Shown here piece after piece: positions 17,005 to 26,409 of a stretch of 64,000 bases of DNA. Position 1 is the first letter of the stretch; every line of letters begins with the position of its first letter. A program made the translations under genes and the position numbers. The notes beneath the pieces are model-generated. The model was not told the DNA's origin. It was given only the letters and a program-made list of their open reading frames with translations, and did no database searches. The stretch covers positions 310,001-374,000 of the forward strand of contig CAVWBO010000007.1 of NCBI GenBank assembly GCA_963753185.1. The letters are read 5' to 3'. This DNA is from SZUA-442 sp963753185. GTDB lineage: Bacteria > Actinomycetota > Acidimicrobiia > Spongiisociales > UBA5794.

Positions 17005-17268
17005 ATGAAGCAGCATGAGACGTCACTCACAACCAGGCAGCGAACCGTCGTCGCCGCGTTCGCATGGATCCTCGTCGGTCCGATGGTTGTCGGGTTCGGG
17101 TTCATGGCGTGGTGGTTCGGTGTCGGCCTGTTCCTCATCGCCGCGTGGACGACGTGGGACTACATCCGAAAGGGAGATATGGCGGGCCACATCGGGGAGG
17201 GCATGTCGAAGTCGGGTCTCGCCGCCAAGGGGTTCGAGGAGTCCTTCGGCCGACCAGGCGACGACTGA
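17005..17268 (+). CDS. small two-span membrane protein, unknown function
   Basis: 87 residues: a charged N-terminus (MKQHETSLTTRQRTVV), two adjacent hydrophobic segments (AAFAWILVGPMVVGFGFMAW and FGVGLFLIAAWTTWDYI) and a soluble C-terminal tail. Not recognised. It starts just upstream of, and divergent from, the SoxA-like gene and ends 10 bases before the second 56-bp palindrome. Confidence 0.65.
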   Translation: MKQHETSLTTRQRTVVAAFAWILVGPMVVGFGFMAWWFGVGLFLIAAWTTWDYIRKGDMAGHIGEGMSKSGLAAKGFEESFGRPGDD

Positions 17269-17278
17269 TCGCACCTGA

Positions 17279-17334
17279 CCGTTCTTGCGTAACTGGGTTC
17301 CACCCATGGGTGGAACCCAGTTACGCAAGAACGG
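17279..17334. repeat. 56-bp perfect palindrome, copy 2
   Basis: Same palindrome as at 12652-12707, again perfect over 28-bp arms. The left arm reads CCGTTCTTGCGTAACTGGG here, and the matching base in the right arm is changed as well. The downstream GGGAGAGAGGGGGTGCGAAG is kept. It lies between the ends of two convergent genes. Confidence 0.95.
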
Positions 17335-17356
17335 GAGAGAGGGGGTGCGAAGAGCG

Positions 17357-18517
17357 TCAGCCGGTTATGGCGGTGGCGACCTCGAGGCCGATGGCCGTGT
17401 GGCCCTCGGGGTTGGGGTGCGGCCAGCCGGCCCACTTCTGGACGCCGACGGGCGCCTCGGTGAGGTCGATCCACCGTGCGCGGTCATCCATGCCTGCGAG
17501 GATCGTGTCGTGGAGGCGTCCGAGGGCGAGGTCCATCTCCTCGGCGCACTCGAAGCCGATCGGCGACCACAGCGGGGCGATGCGGGTGCCTGCGAGCTCG
17601 TAGTAGCTCGTCCAGTAGAGGGATGCGTTGGATCGGGTTGCGATCTCGTCGACGATCCGGGCGGTCGTGTCGGTGATGGCCTGGCTCCGCCCATCGAGGT
17701 TCCAATCGTTCGCCACAGCCGCCTGGCAGGCACGCTTGTCACCGCTGTCGGTGAGAGACAGTGCCGTGTTCCGCGTCAGGCGGGTCACCACGTCGACCCA
17801 GTTCGTCGAGTTGATACCGGCGGTCACGACCACGGTGTTCCACGTCGCGGGGTCCGAGTACGCGACGATCTGGTCCACTTGGCTCGGGTAGGCCGTCGAG
17901 CACGAGTCAGACCCGCCGTCGAGGACGTCCCCGACGCCCGCGCCGGGCCATGCGATGTTGACGTACCGTGGCGCCCATGCCTGCGGGAGGCGAGCGGCCA
18001 CCGCCTGCACGACGGTGGAGCCGTACGAGTATCCCTCGTCCCTGCACGTCGAGCCCTGGGAGAACCACTGCTTCTGGTATCCGGAGGCGACGGAATCACC
18101 GGCGACGATGACAAGCGGAGGGGCAGGCGTGACGCCGGACCAGGCGGTGTTCCAGTCCGATGCCCTCCCGTGGCGGTCCACGGCACGCACCTCGAGCACA
18201 TAGGCGGTGTTGGGGAGGATGGTTTCGTACGACACCCTCGGGTTGACGACGTTGGCGGTGTGGATGGCCCCGAAGGTGGCATGGTTCCACCGGTACTCGT
18301 ATCGGCGGATGCCGAGGTCGGTCTCCACGTTGAACACGAGATCGGCCTCGAGGAGGCGGTTGTGGGGTCCCGGGTTCATCAGCTCGACCGATCGGATGAC
18401 CGGACGCCTCTCACCATCCGGCAGGATCTCGGAGGGGATCCAGACGGCGGCTCCTGCAGGCATCGCGGACGCGACGAGGCCGGCAACGACGGCGGTCAGG
18501 ACGAGGATGCGGCGCAT
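17357..18517 (-). CDS. secreted SGNH/GDSL-family hydrolase
   Basis: 386 residues with a signal peptide (MRRILVLTAVVAGLVASAMP, then AGAA). A fibronectin-like beta domain (about residues 35-135, with YEYRWNHATFGAIHTANVV) precedes the SGNH hydrolase domain. The nucleophile block is VAGDSVASGY, the Asn block VVVTAGINSTNW, and the catalytic Asp/His block is replaced by HPNPEGHTAIG. It should de-esterify an extracellular polymer or lipid. It converges on the small membrane-protein gene across the palindrome. Confidence 0.85.
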   Translation of the reverse strand: MRRILVLTAVVAGLVASAMPAGAAVWIPSEILPDGERRPVIRSVELMNPGPHNRLLEADLVFNVETDLGIRRYEYRWNHATFGAIHTANVVNPRVSYETILPNTAYVLEVRAVDRHGRASDWNTAWSGVTPAPPLVIVAGDSVASGYQKQWFSQGSTCRDEGYSYGSTVVQAVAARLPQAWAPRYVNIAWPGAGVGDVLDGGSDSCSTAYPSQVDQIVAYSDPATWNTVVVTAGINSTNWVDVVTRLTRNTALSLTDSGDKRACQAAVANDWNLDGRSQAITDTTARIVDEIATRSNASLYWTSYYELAGTRIAPLWSPIGFECAEEMDLALGRLHDTILAGMDDRARWIDLTEAPVGVQKWAGWPHPNPEGHTAIGLEVATAITG

Positions 18518-18718
18518 GGAAGGAACCCTATCGGCGGGACTCGGTTACGCCTTCGACGTTCCCGGTCCTGCGACCGGTTCCCGACAGCACCAGCGGTGCC
18601 GAACCAACCGCTTGAGTGCGAGCCGACATCGGCCGAAGGAAACAGGAATCGGTAGTGACAGGCTGCACCGGTGGTGCGTTCATATACTCGCCGGGTGTGG
18701 CCTCGACGAAGGATGACC

Positions 18719-20854
18719 ATGCGATCACGACTGGCCCGCACCCTCTCCGCGGCCACCGCAGCGGTGGTGGTCGCCGCCGTGCTGGTCTACTCGCCGACAC
18801 TCGGCACCACCCCAACCGCCGAGGCCGCAGGGTCCCGTGACCTCGCCGCGATCGCGGCGTCGCTCCAGCCCTTCATCCCAAAGCCCCTCGTGGCGGCGTC
18901 CGTGCCTGCGGGCGCCCACGGCGTCGGACTCGTCGACCCCGACCAGGGCGTGTGGCACCTGCGCACCCGAGACGGTGACCCTGCCTCGTTCTTCTTCGGG
19001 AACCCCGGCGACTACCCGTTCATGGGCGACTGGAACTGCGACGGCATCGACACGCCCGGCCTGTACCGCCAGTCCGACGGGTACGTGTATCTGCGCAACG
19101 CGAACACGCAGGGCCCCGCTGACGTGAAGTTCTTCTTCGGGAACCCCGGCGACTTCCCCCTCCCCGGTGACTTCAACGGGGACGGCTGCCACACCGTGTC
19201 GTTGTATCGCCCATCAGAGCAGCGCATCTATGTGATCAACGAGCTGGGTTCCGACGACCTCGGCCTCGGCGAAGCCGACTACTCGTACATCTTCGGGAAC
19301 CCCGGCGACAAGCCGTTCACCGGTGACTTCAACGGCGACGGGATCTCGACCGTGGGCTTGCACCGCGAGTCGACAGGATTCATGTACTTCCGCAACACGA
19401 ACACGCAGGGCATCGCGCACTACGAGTTCTACTTCGGCGACCCCGGGGACCGCCTGATCTCAGGCGACTGGACCGGTGCCGGTGAGGACTTCCCTGCCGT
19501 GTATCGCCCGTCGAACCGCACCGTATACATGCGGTACTCGAACACCCAGGGCAACGCCAACGAGTGGTACCAGTGGGGCGAGTCGACGTACATCCCGGTC
19601 GCCGGACGGTTCGGGACGCTCAACAGCGGCGTCACCGTCAACGTCACCGGCGCACCGGCGCAGCTCAAGTACGCGGTCGAGTCGTTCTACCAGGACCAGC
19701 AGGCCGCACCGCACATCCCCGAAGGCCTCCGAACGAACCTCCTCGGCCTGTACGACTACCCGAAGGTGAAGTCCATCACCGGGTCGGCGACGACGTCGAC
19801 CGCCTACGGGAAGGGCGTCGCCGTCGTGCAGTCCAACGGTGACACGCTCCTCGCCATCACGGACAACGGGTGGGAGTGGAAGGTCGTCGGGGCCAAGCCC
19901 GCGGGCCTCGGCCGCACCCTTTGGTACGGCGGGAACGCACGGCACGTCGCGATCATCGGGACGGACTGGCAGCAGTCGGGCAGCAACTGGCCCACCAACC
20001 GGAACCGGACGAACGCCGACTCGGTGCACCTCTACGCCGTGAACCCGGTGGCGGGCGCTGGGGCGATCCTCGGGATCCCACGATCGACGTACATCGAATC
20101 GCCGTTCGGCCACACCAGGGTTGCCAAGACCACCGTCGACGGCGGGCCAGCGAACACCGTCACATCACTCATCATGGAGACGGGGCTCCCGATCGAGGGC
20201 TACCTCCTCACCGGGATGGGGAGCTTCCTCCCCGGTGCACCCAAGGGCTTCTCCGACCTCGTCGACGCATTCGGGGGTTTCCCCTTCCTCGTCCCCTACG
20301 AGCCCGCAGGAGGCAACCCGGCGATGGGCGACACCTTCCTCGACGGCACCGAGGCGATCGCCTGGGCCAGGGAACGAATGAACTCGCCCTACGGGGGCGT
20401 CAACCGGACACTCAACCAGGGCATGATGATGAAGTCGGCAGTGGCCACGGTCAAGCCGCTCGGCATGGCACAGATCCCGAACCTGTTGTCGATCATGGAC
20501 GACTTCGTCGGCACCGACCTGTCGATCGGGGAGCTCCTGACCCTCGCGGCGACGATCTTCACCGTGAACCCCGGTCCGATGCCCACGGCCACCCCGCAGG
20601 ACTTCGTGGCTTCCGGCATGTTCTCAGGCGCCAGTCTCACGGCTGCGAGCATCGCCCCGTACAGCCAGAACGAGGGCACCCTTCCGAACAAGGTGATCAA
20701 CGGCTGCTTGTACACTCCAGACGGCGTGACGTTCGGCTACGACCTCCAGTCGCGGAATTCCGCATACGACGCGGCCGTCGAGGCAGCATTCGAGGCAGTG
20801 TGGGCAGACGTTCTCGACGGTGTCCTGAGCACCGATCCATGGCTTTGTGGCTAG
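18719..20854 (+). CDS. secreted repeat protein fused to a LytR-CpsA-Psr domain
   Basis: About 711 residues from the ATG at 18719 (AAGGA five bases upstream; the longer frame from 18671 lacks a site). Signal/anchor segment (LSAATAAVVVAAVLVYSPTL), then five repeats of about 45 residues of the type FFGNPGDYPFMGDWNCDGID, then GLYR (about residues 75-310). An LCP domain follows from about 400 (NADSVHLYAVNP, GIPRSTYIESPFG, GTEAIAWARERMNSPYGGVN). LCP enzymes attach glycopolymers to peptidoglycan; the FG-GAP-like repeats may bind polysaccharide. The conserved arginine-rich set typical of LCP active sites is only partly visible, so catalysis is not certain. Confidence 0.82.
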   Translation: MRSRLARTLSAATAAVVVAAVLVYSPTLGTTPTAEAAGSRDLAAIAASLQPFIPKPLVAASVPAGAHGVGLVDPDQGVWHLRTRDGDPASFFFGNPGDYPFMGDWNCDGIDTPGLYRQSDGYVYLRNANTQGPADVKFFFGNPGDFPLPGDFNGDGCHTVSLYRPSEQRIYVINELGSDDLGLGEADYSYIFGNPGDKPFTGDFNGDGISTVGLHRESTGFMYFRNTNTQGIAHYEFYFGDPGDRLISGDWTGAGEDFPAVYRPSNRTVYMRYSNTQGNANEWYQWGESTYIPVAGRFGTLNSGVTVNVTGAPAQLKYAVESFYQDQQAAPHIPEGLRTNLLGLYDYPKVKSITGSATTSTAYGKGVAVVQSNGDTLLAITDNGWEWKVVGAKPAGLGRTLWYGGNARHVAIIGTDWQQSGSNWPTNRNRTNADSVHLYAVNPVAGAGAILGIPRSTYIESPFGHTRVAKTTVDGGPANTVTSLIMETGLPIEGYLLTGMGSFLPGAPKGFSDLVDAFGGFPFLVPYEPAGGNPAMGDTFLDGTEAIAWARERMNSPYGGVNRTLNQGMMMKSAVATVKPLGMAQIPNLLSIMDDFVGTDLSIGELLTLAATIFTVNPGPMPTATPQDFVASGMFSGASLTAASIAPYSQNEGTLPNKVINGCLYTPDGVTFGYDLQSRNSAYDAAVEAAFEAVWADVLDGVLSTDPWLCG

Positions 20855-20917
20855 GAACCCTGATGCCGACATCGACAGAGGCGGCCTAGCCTTGGGATCT
20901 CTCATCGGGAGTTGCAC

Positions 20918-21502
20918 GTGCGTAGGACCGTGATCGTCATCCTCATCGCCCTCGCGGTATCGGCATGCACTCGTGCGACCACCGATGAATCGGCGGGTGA
21001 CGAAACCCCGATCGCCGCGCCCAGTGACACAGTCGTGATGTCGACCACCACGACCACGGCACCGACGACGACCACCACGACCACGGCACCGACGACGACA
21101 TCGACGACCACCACCACGAACGCCACATCCACAACCCGCGCCCCGGCGGCGACAGCGACGACGACCACCATCCCCGAGGGCAACGTGGCCCCGACCGTTG
21201 AGATCCTCGCCCCGGCTGCGCTGTCGACGCACATCGCCGCCTACGACGCCGACCGTAAGGACTTCGGCGCCTACGTCACCCTCTCGGTGAGGGCGTCGGA
21301 CCCCAACGGGGACGCCGTCCAGATTCGCTGGTCAGCCCCCGGCTGGGGTTCCTTCGGGACCGGCACCTCCATCGTCGCCTGGATCTCCACCCGTGGTTCC
21401 GATGCGAGCCAACCCAATATCACCGCCACCGCCACCGACCAATGGGGCGTAGCGACCTCCACCTCCGTCCAGGTCATCGTCTGGATCCCCTCCGACGCAT
21501 AG
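20918..21502 (+). CDS. Thr-rich lipoprotein with Ig-like domain
   Basis: 194 residues from the GTG at 20918 (GGGAG six bases upstream). Signal peptide with lipobox VSAC, a 50-residue linker of almost pure Thr/Ala/Pro (for example TTTTTTTAPTTTSTTTTT), and a C-terminal beta domain of about 110 residues. The sequence VTLSVRASDPNGDAVQIRWS resembles PKD/cadherin-like modules. A stalked surface protein with an unknown ligand. The R1 array begins directly after its stop. Confidence 0.78.
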   Translation: MRRTVIVILIALAVSACTRATTDESAGDETPIAAPSDTVVMSTTTTTAPTTTTTTTAPTTTSTTTTTNATSTTRAPAATATTTTIPEGNVAPTVEILAPAALSTHIAAYDADRKDFGAYVTLSVRASDPNGDAVQIRWSAPGWGSFGTGTSIVAWISTRGSDASQPNITATATDQWGVATSTSVQVIVWIPSDA

Positions 21503-21513
21503 CCCCACAGCTG

Positions 21514-22345
21514 CCGGGGAATCCCCCTGCATCGTCGCTGCGCTCCTCTGCCGTCCCCCTATCCCTCGACCGTTCCGTCCGTTCGTTGCACGGTCCGGAT
21601 GCCGAGGAATCCCCCTGCATCGCTTCGCTCTGCCGTCCCCCTATCTCTCGACCGTTCCGTCCGTTCGTTGCACGGTCCGGATGCCGAGGAATCCCCCTGC
21701 ATCGCTTCGCTCTGCCGTCCCCCTTGAAAGGGGGACGAGGGGGCGACGGGGACGAGACGCATCGTCCTCCCTTTAGGGGGGACGGGCGAACGCAGTGAGC
21801 CAGGGGGGCATGCGAGCCCGCGAGCACGAGAGTGGGAACCGGCCAGGCCGTGATTCTTCACACAGGAATCCCCCTGCATCGCTTCGCTCTGCCGTCCCCC
21901 TTTCCCTCGTCAGCTCCGTCCGAAATGCGGGGTCCAGGTGCCGAGGAATCCCCCTGCATCGCTTCGCTCTGCCGTCCCCCTTGAAAGGGGGACGAGGGGG
22001 CGACGGGGACGAGAAGCATCGTCCTCCCTTCAGGGGGGACGGGCGAACGCAGTGAGCCAGGGGGGGGTAGCGAGCCTTTCGAGCACGCGAGTGGGATACG
22101 GCCGGAACGTGAGCCCTCGCGCGGCGATCGCCTGCATTGCTTCGCTCTGCCATTCCCCTTTCCCTCGTCGGCTCCGTCCGAAATGCGGGGTCCAGGTGTC
22201 GAGGAATCCCCCTGCATCGCTTCGCTCTGCCGTCCCCCTTTCCCTCGTCGGCTCCGTCCGAAATGCGGGGTCGAGGTGCCGAGGAATCCCCCTGCATCGC
22301 TTCGCTCTGCCGTCCCCCTTGAAAGGGGGACGAAGGGGGCGGTGG
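21514..22345. repeat. R1 repeat array, largest
   Basis: Over 800 bp of R1 units. Two units carry a connector containing CGACCGTTCCGTCCGTTCG. Two full ends follow with the hairpins CCCCCTTGAAAGGGGG and CTCCCTTTAGGGGGGAC, then CGAACGCAGTGAGCCAGG. A later set of three units uses another connector (CGTCAGCTCCGTCCGAAATG or CGTCGGCTCCGTCCGAAATG). All six frames are largely open because the repeat lacks A/T, giving spurious ORFs of up to 248 codons. No gene. Confidence 0.85.
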
Positions 22346-22649
22346 GATGAGGGGAACGCGGGAGGGACAAGAGGGGCAGTTCTTTGGGGTGGACACTGGT
22401 GGCGAGCGGCGAGACTCTGGAAGGTGCCAGAGGAAAGGGTGGACTGTGGGCCTCCTCTCAGGCCCGTGCCGAGACGTCGAATCACCTGCGATGGATCCGG
22501 GCACCCATTCGGCAGCCACGCCCTCCGCATTGTCGATTCAGGTACGGGGGAGGTGATGGGCCAGGAAATGCTGGCGTCTCGCTGCGTCCGTGATTGACGC
22601 GGTGTGCGGCGTCAGGGCTTTGGGAGGTTGAGGAACCAGGAGTGAACAA
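22346..22649. other. 300-bp leader region before the WxL-like gene
   Basis: No ORF stands out. It holds a 6-bp hairpin GGGCCT, CCTCTC, AGGCCC at 22448-22465 and a GTGTGCGGCGTCAGGGCTTTG stretch just before the ribosome site. Given its length and the regulated secreted gene behind it, it may be a 5' leader, but no known riboswitch fold was recognised. Confidence 0.4.
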
Positions 22650-23221
22650 ATGAAGACACGATTGGGGCGAATCGTCCTGATCGTCGCGGGCATGGTTCTG
22701 TTCGCGGCCTCGGCGGCCATAGCGAACGATCAGACCGTGGAGGTCGGCGTATTCCCACTGGACGAACTTTCGATCCAGGTTCAGGAGAACATTCAGCTCG
22801 CCGTCGAAGTGGGCCAGACAAGCGAGATGCAGTACTTCGACATGCAGGTCAGGAACACGTCTGAGGCGGACTGGGCGATCTCGGTGACGAGCACGGACCT
22901 CGAGGGTTACGTCCCGGAGAATTGCGACGAATCCGGCTGTGATGGGCCGCCAAACGGCAAGACGATAGCTGCATCGGCCCTGCACCTGTGGGGTGCCGAC
23001 ACCCTGGGGTGGGAGGGCGAACTGCCTGATGACGTGATTGCATACGACGGAGTCCTCGACACGGCGACGCCGTTGGTGATCATGGAAGGCGTCGGAAGCC
23101 TGTCGGCGACTTCGGGTTCGTGGACGAGGCGCACTTGCAGCTCACCGTTCCCAACGATGACACGCTGCCAGGGGCGTATCGCGCAACGGTGACCTACACG
23201 ATCGATCCTCAGACACCGTGA
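22650..23221 (+). CDS. secreted WxL-like beta-sandwich protein (frameshifted)
   Basis: Signal peptide (MKTRLGRIVLIVAGMVLFAA) followed by a beta-rich domain of about 165 residues (FPLDELSIQVQENIQLAVEV, MQVRNTSEADWAISV). Near 23105 the frame is lost. In the neighbouring frame it continues sensibly (GDFGFVDEAHLQLTV, then GAYRATVTYTIDPQTP) to a TGA at 23219. So one base is missing around 23105, or the gene is broken. The next gene starts inside this stop (GTGA), a coupled pair as in WxL/WxL-interacting operons. Function inferred from that arrangement. Ribosome site AGGAGTG. Confidence 0.72.
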
Positions 23222-24262
23222 TCGACGAGCGGTCACGTTCGGGGCGGTCCCACCAAGGGCCGCCCCGACACCGCTCAGCCATCCTCATCGCGATCGCACT
23301 CGTCATCGTGGGGATGGCTGCGTCCGCAAGCGCCCAGACGGCTCCCGACTACGGTGCTGAGACCGGAGCGAATCGCGGGCACGCCTCGATCGGCCCTTGG
23401 CTTCTTCCACTCCCTCGAAGCGGGGACGACGATCGAGGACGGGATCGAGGTGCTCAACCACGCGAGTGTGTCGGAGGTCTTCGACGTGTACGCCGTGGAC
23501 ATGGTGCCGTCCAGCAACGGCGGACTCGCCCCGGCCCCGCGCTCGGTCGCCCCTCGGGGTCCAGCGACCTGGATCACACTCAGATCCGGCGCTGCTGAAC
23601 TCGAGCCAGACACGAGCGAATTGATCAGATTCGAGGTGACCGTACCGACCGGCACCCCACCGGGCGAGTACAAGGCGGCGCTCGTCGTCGAGCCGCGTTC
23701 GTCGGCTGACAGCGGCACCGTCGTATCGAAGACACGCATCGCCCTTCCCATCACCACCACCGTTCTCGGGGCAGTCAACCTCGACATCGCCCTCGGCGAC
23801 CTGGTCTTCCGGCACGACGACGGCTCCATCAGTTTCGAGTTGCCCATCACCAACACGGGGGATGTCACCTTCACCGCATCGGGAGACATCGACATCACCG
23901 GCTGGCTCCATTCCACGCCCGCCACGATCGCACTCGTCCCCGAGGATCTGACGTTGGCGCCCGGTGAGGCTGCGACCGCCAGGGCGGTGTGGGAGGACCC
24001 CCCACTGATCGGGAGATACGACGCCGTCGGAACGATCATGGCCGTGGTCGGTGACCGCGTGCCCGTCCCGTTCACGAGCGCTCCCACACGCGTGTGGTTG
24101 ATTCCGTGGTCCATCATCTTCGCAACGGCAGCGGCGCTTGCGGTCATCGCCTTGGTCATCCGTGCGCAGCGCCCACGATGGATCGAGTGGAGGGCCCGCC
24201 ACCGCGACGAGCGGGCCGTCCTCGACGAGTACCGCAGGCAGCGACGCCTTGGCGGAGCGTGA
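23218..24262 (+). CDS. WxL-interacting (DUF916-like) membrane-anchored protein (frameshifted)
   Basis: GTG start at 23218 overlapping the previous stop. A signal/anchor (SAILIAIALVIVGMAASASA) is followed by a frame change at about 23370: deleting one G from a GGG run gives a continuous protein from AQTAPDYGAETGANRGTPR into LGFFHSLEAGTTIEDGIEVL. The body is two beta-sandwich domains of the kind found in proteins pairing with WxL surface proteins. A C-terminal membrane helix (WSIIFATAAALAVIALVI) and a basic cytoplasmic tail follow. About 347 residues. Likely holds the upstream protein at the cell surface. Confidence 0.72.
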
Positions 24263-24331
24263 CGCCGCCGAGGAACAGAGGCCGTGACCATCCGCTCATC
24301 AGCGTGGGAATGTCGGGTCGTGGCGTAGAGT

Positions 24332-25906
24332 ATGGGCCACGACTCGACGGGGTGGGTTGCCATCGACAACGAACCGAGCCTCTTCGCCGCCCTCTGGCGC
24401 TTCAAGTTCCTGATCGCAGGTGCTGCGATCCTCGGTGCCGTCGCCGCGTACGGGCTGTCGTCCCAACAGGCTGAGGTCTACGAGGCGGACGGTCTCGTAC
24501 TCCTCACGGATCCACGTACGAACGGGACCACCGCCACCGAACTGTCCATCTTCTGGAACCCCACCCGCTACCTCGAGAACCAGGTCACGGTGATGACCTC
24601 ACCCAACGTCACCAACCGGGCAGCAGAGATCCTCGGCGATCCGTACACGGGCGAGGACGTCGCGGACGCCATCACCGTGCGGTCCGAGAACAACATCGAC
24701 GCGCTCACCGTGACCGCTTCCTCGAACGACCCTGAGGCCCCGATCCCGATCACGAACGCCGTGGTGCAGGCATACGGCCAGGTCGTGTCCGAGGAAGTGC
24801 TCCTGAACGCCGAGGACACGGTCGCCGGCCTCCAGGAGTCACGCGCTGCTCTGGCCGAGCGCCTCGAGGCACTCGACGACCAGGTAGCAGAGAACCCTGA
24901 CAGCAGCGTGCTGCAGGCCGAGCTCCAGTCGACGAGGGCAGCCCTGGTGGACGTGGATGAGCGCATCAACTCGATCACCACGAATGCCCTGCTGTACGGG
25001 TCTGGGATCCAGCTCTACGTCGCACCACAGCCCCCGGCGATCCAGGTGGCGCCCCGCCCGGCTCGCAACGCGGCGATCGCCTTCGTCCTCGCATCCCTCG
25101 CCGCTGGCGCGTTCGCATGGTGGAGAGCCGAGCAGGACCAGCGCGCCGACAACAAGGACGTCCCGGCACGCATCCTCGACGCCCCGATGCTCGCATCGGT
25201 CCCCGACTACGGGCTCGCCAAGGCATGGGCACCCGCACCCACCATCACGAACCCCGACTCCTCGGCGGCCGAGGCATACCACTTCGCCCTCTCGTCGCTG
25301 TCGTTCGTCCTCGACCAGAAGGGCCACCGCACCGTGGTCATCACGTCGGCGGGCCCTGGTGACGGCAAGACCGTCACCGCCCTCAACCTCGCCATCGCGG
25401 CCATGAAGGACGGGCGCCGGCCGCTCCTCATCGACGCTGACGAGCGGATGCAGGGCCTCACCCGACTCGCCGGGGTCACCGACCACCCATCGCCGAACGG
25501 GCGCATCGGCCACGGCTATGAGTGGCCCATCACGACGGAGGAGACCATCGACTTCATCGCGGCGGGTCGCGGCCTTGGTGCGGACATCTCCGGGTACTTC
25601 CGTTCCGTCGAGTTCCGCGAGGCGTTCCGCACGATCACCGATACGCGCCAGCTCGTCCTCATCGACGCGCCTCCCGTCATGTCGGCCTCGGAGACCGCCG
25701 ACCTGGCGTCCCAGGCCGACGGCGTTGTCCTCGTGGTCGATCGAGGCACTCCGCTGCGCCACCTCGAGGACGCGAGGGAGCGCATCGCCCTCTCCGGGAC
25801 ACCGATCATCGGCTACATCTTCAACCGTGCCGACATCGGCGGGTCCAACTACTACCCCTACGGCTACGCCGCCAAGGCGGCCACGAAGGTCGACGATCTC
25901 GTCTGA
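24332..25906 (+). CDS. Wzz-like chain-length regulator fused to BY-kinase
   Basis: 524 residues in the format of CpsCD-type polysaccharide co-polymerases. The N-terminal Wzz domain is bounded by two membrane helices (FKFLIAGAAILGAVAAYGL and AIAFVLASLAAGAFAWW), with a coiled-coil between. The C-terminal kinase domain has Walker A SAGPGDGKTVTAL, Walker A' LLIDADERMQG and Walker B VLIDAPPVMSAS. A tyrosine-rich tail (GGSNYYPYGYAAK) is the expected autophosphorylation site. It should control chain length and export of an extracellular polysaccharide. A second, tail-less homologue lies at 59806-61624. Confidence 0.88.
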   Translation: MGHDSTGWVAIDNEPSLFAALWRFKFLIAGAAILGAVAAYGLSSQQAEVYEADGLVLLTDPRTNGTTATELSIFWNPTRYLENQVTVMTSPNVTNRAAEILGDPYTGEDVADAITVRSENNIDALTVTASSNDPEAPIPITNAVVQAYGQVVSEEVLLNAEDTVAGLQESRAALAERLEALDDQVAENPDSSVLQAELQSTRAALVDVDERINSITTNALLYGSGIQLYVAPQPPAIQVAPRPARNAAIAFVLASLAAGAFAWWRAEQDQRADNKDVPARILDAPMLASVPDYGLAKAWAPAPTITNPDSSAAEAYHFALSSLSFVLDQKGHRTVVITSAGPGDGKTVTALNLAIAAMKDGRRPLLIDADERMQGLTRLAGVTDHPSPNGRIGHGYEWPITTEETIDFIAAGRGLGADISGYFRSVEFREAFRTITDTRQLVLIDAPPVMSASETADLASQADGVVLVVDRGTPLRHLEDARERIALSGTPIIGYIFNRADIGGSNYYPYGYAAKAATKVDDLV

Positions 25907-25991
25907 TCTGTTCGACCATCCTTGGTCGCGAAAACCATCTCCACTCGGCGCCAGCGCGGGAACGTATGGTCTGCGAGAAGAAGGAGGTGTG

Positions 25992-26375
25992 ATGGACTTC
26001 CAGATGGTCGCATCATTGCCCGCGTCCGACATCGACAGGGCACGTTCGTGGTACCAGGAGAAGCTCGGCGTCCAACCGACCGCACAGGAGGACGAAGGCG
26101 TCCTCATGTATGTGAACGGGGACAACGCATTCATGGTCTACGAATCGCAGTTCGCCGGGACCAACAAGGCAACAGCGGCCGGAGTCGCCGTGAAGGACTT
26201 CGATGCAGCCATCGCGACCCTGCGGTCGTCAGGCGTGACGTTCGAGGACTACGACTTCGGAGACGGCATGGCGACCGTCGATGGCGTGATGACCGACCCG
26301 ACCGGCCGACGGACCGCATGGTTCAAGGACTCGGAAGGCAACATCCTCGGCCTGGCCGAGGACCCAATCCCCTGA
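25992..26375 (+). CDS. VOC/glyoxalase-superfamily protein
   Basis: 127 residues, one vicinal-oxygen-chelate domain: SLPASDIDRARSWYQEKLGV, then an internal half starting GVAVKDFDAAIATLR and ending GRRTAWFKDSEGNILGLAE. The metal-binding glutamate (SEGNILGLAE) is present; the N-terminal metal-binding histidine is not obvious, so it may be a non-metal binding protein. Strong ribosome site AAGGAGG. Substrate unknown. Confidence 0.85.
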   Translation: MDFQMVASLPASDIDRARSWYQEKLGVQPTAQEDEGVLMYVNGDNAFMVYESQFAGTNKATAAGVAVKDFDAAIATLRSSGVTFEDYDFGDGMATVDGVMTDPTGRRTAWFKDSEGNILGLAEDPIP

Positions 26376-26409
26376 ACCATGGGGAGCGAGTTCCGCTCGC
26401 TCCATCCAG

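Noticed and set aside
22448..22465. GGGCCT/AGGCCC hairpin as part of an RNase P or riboswitch RNA
   Set aside because: Surrounding sequence lacks the conserved cores of RNase P, SRP or known riboswitches. Only the short hairpin is supported.
21514..22620. Long open frames of 100 to 248 codons across the R1 array on both strands
   Set aside because: They translate the GC-rich repeat itself, have no ribosome sites, and overlap each other in all frames.
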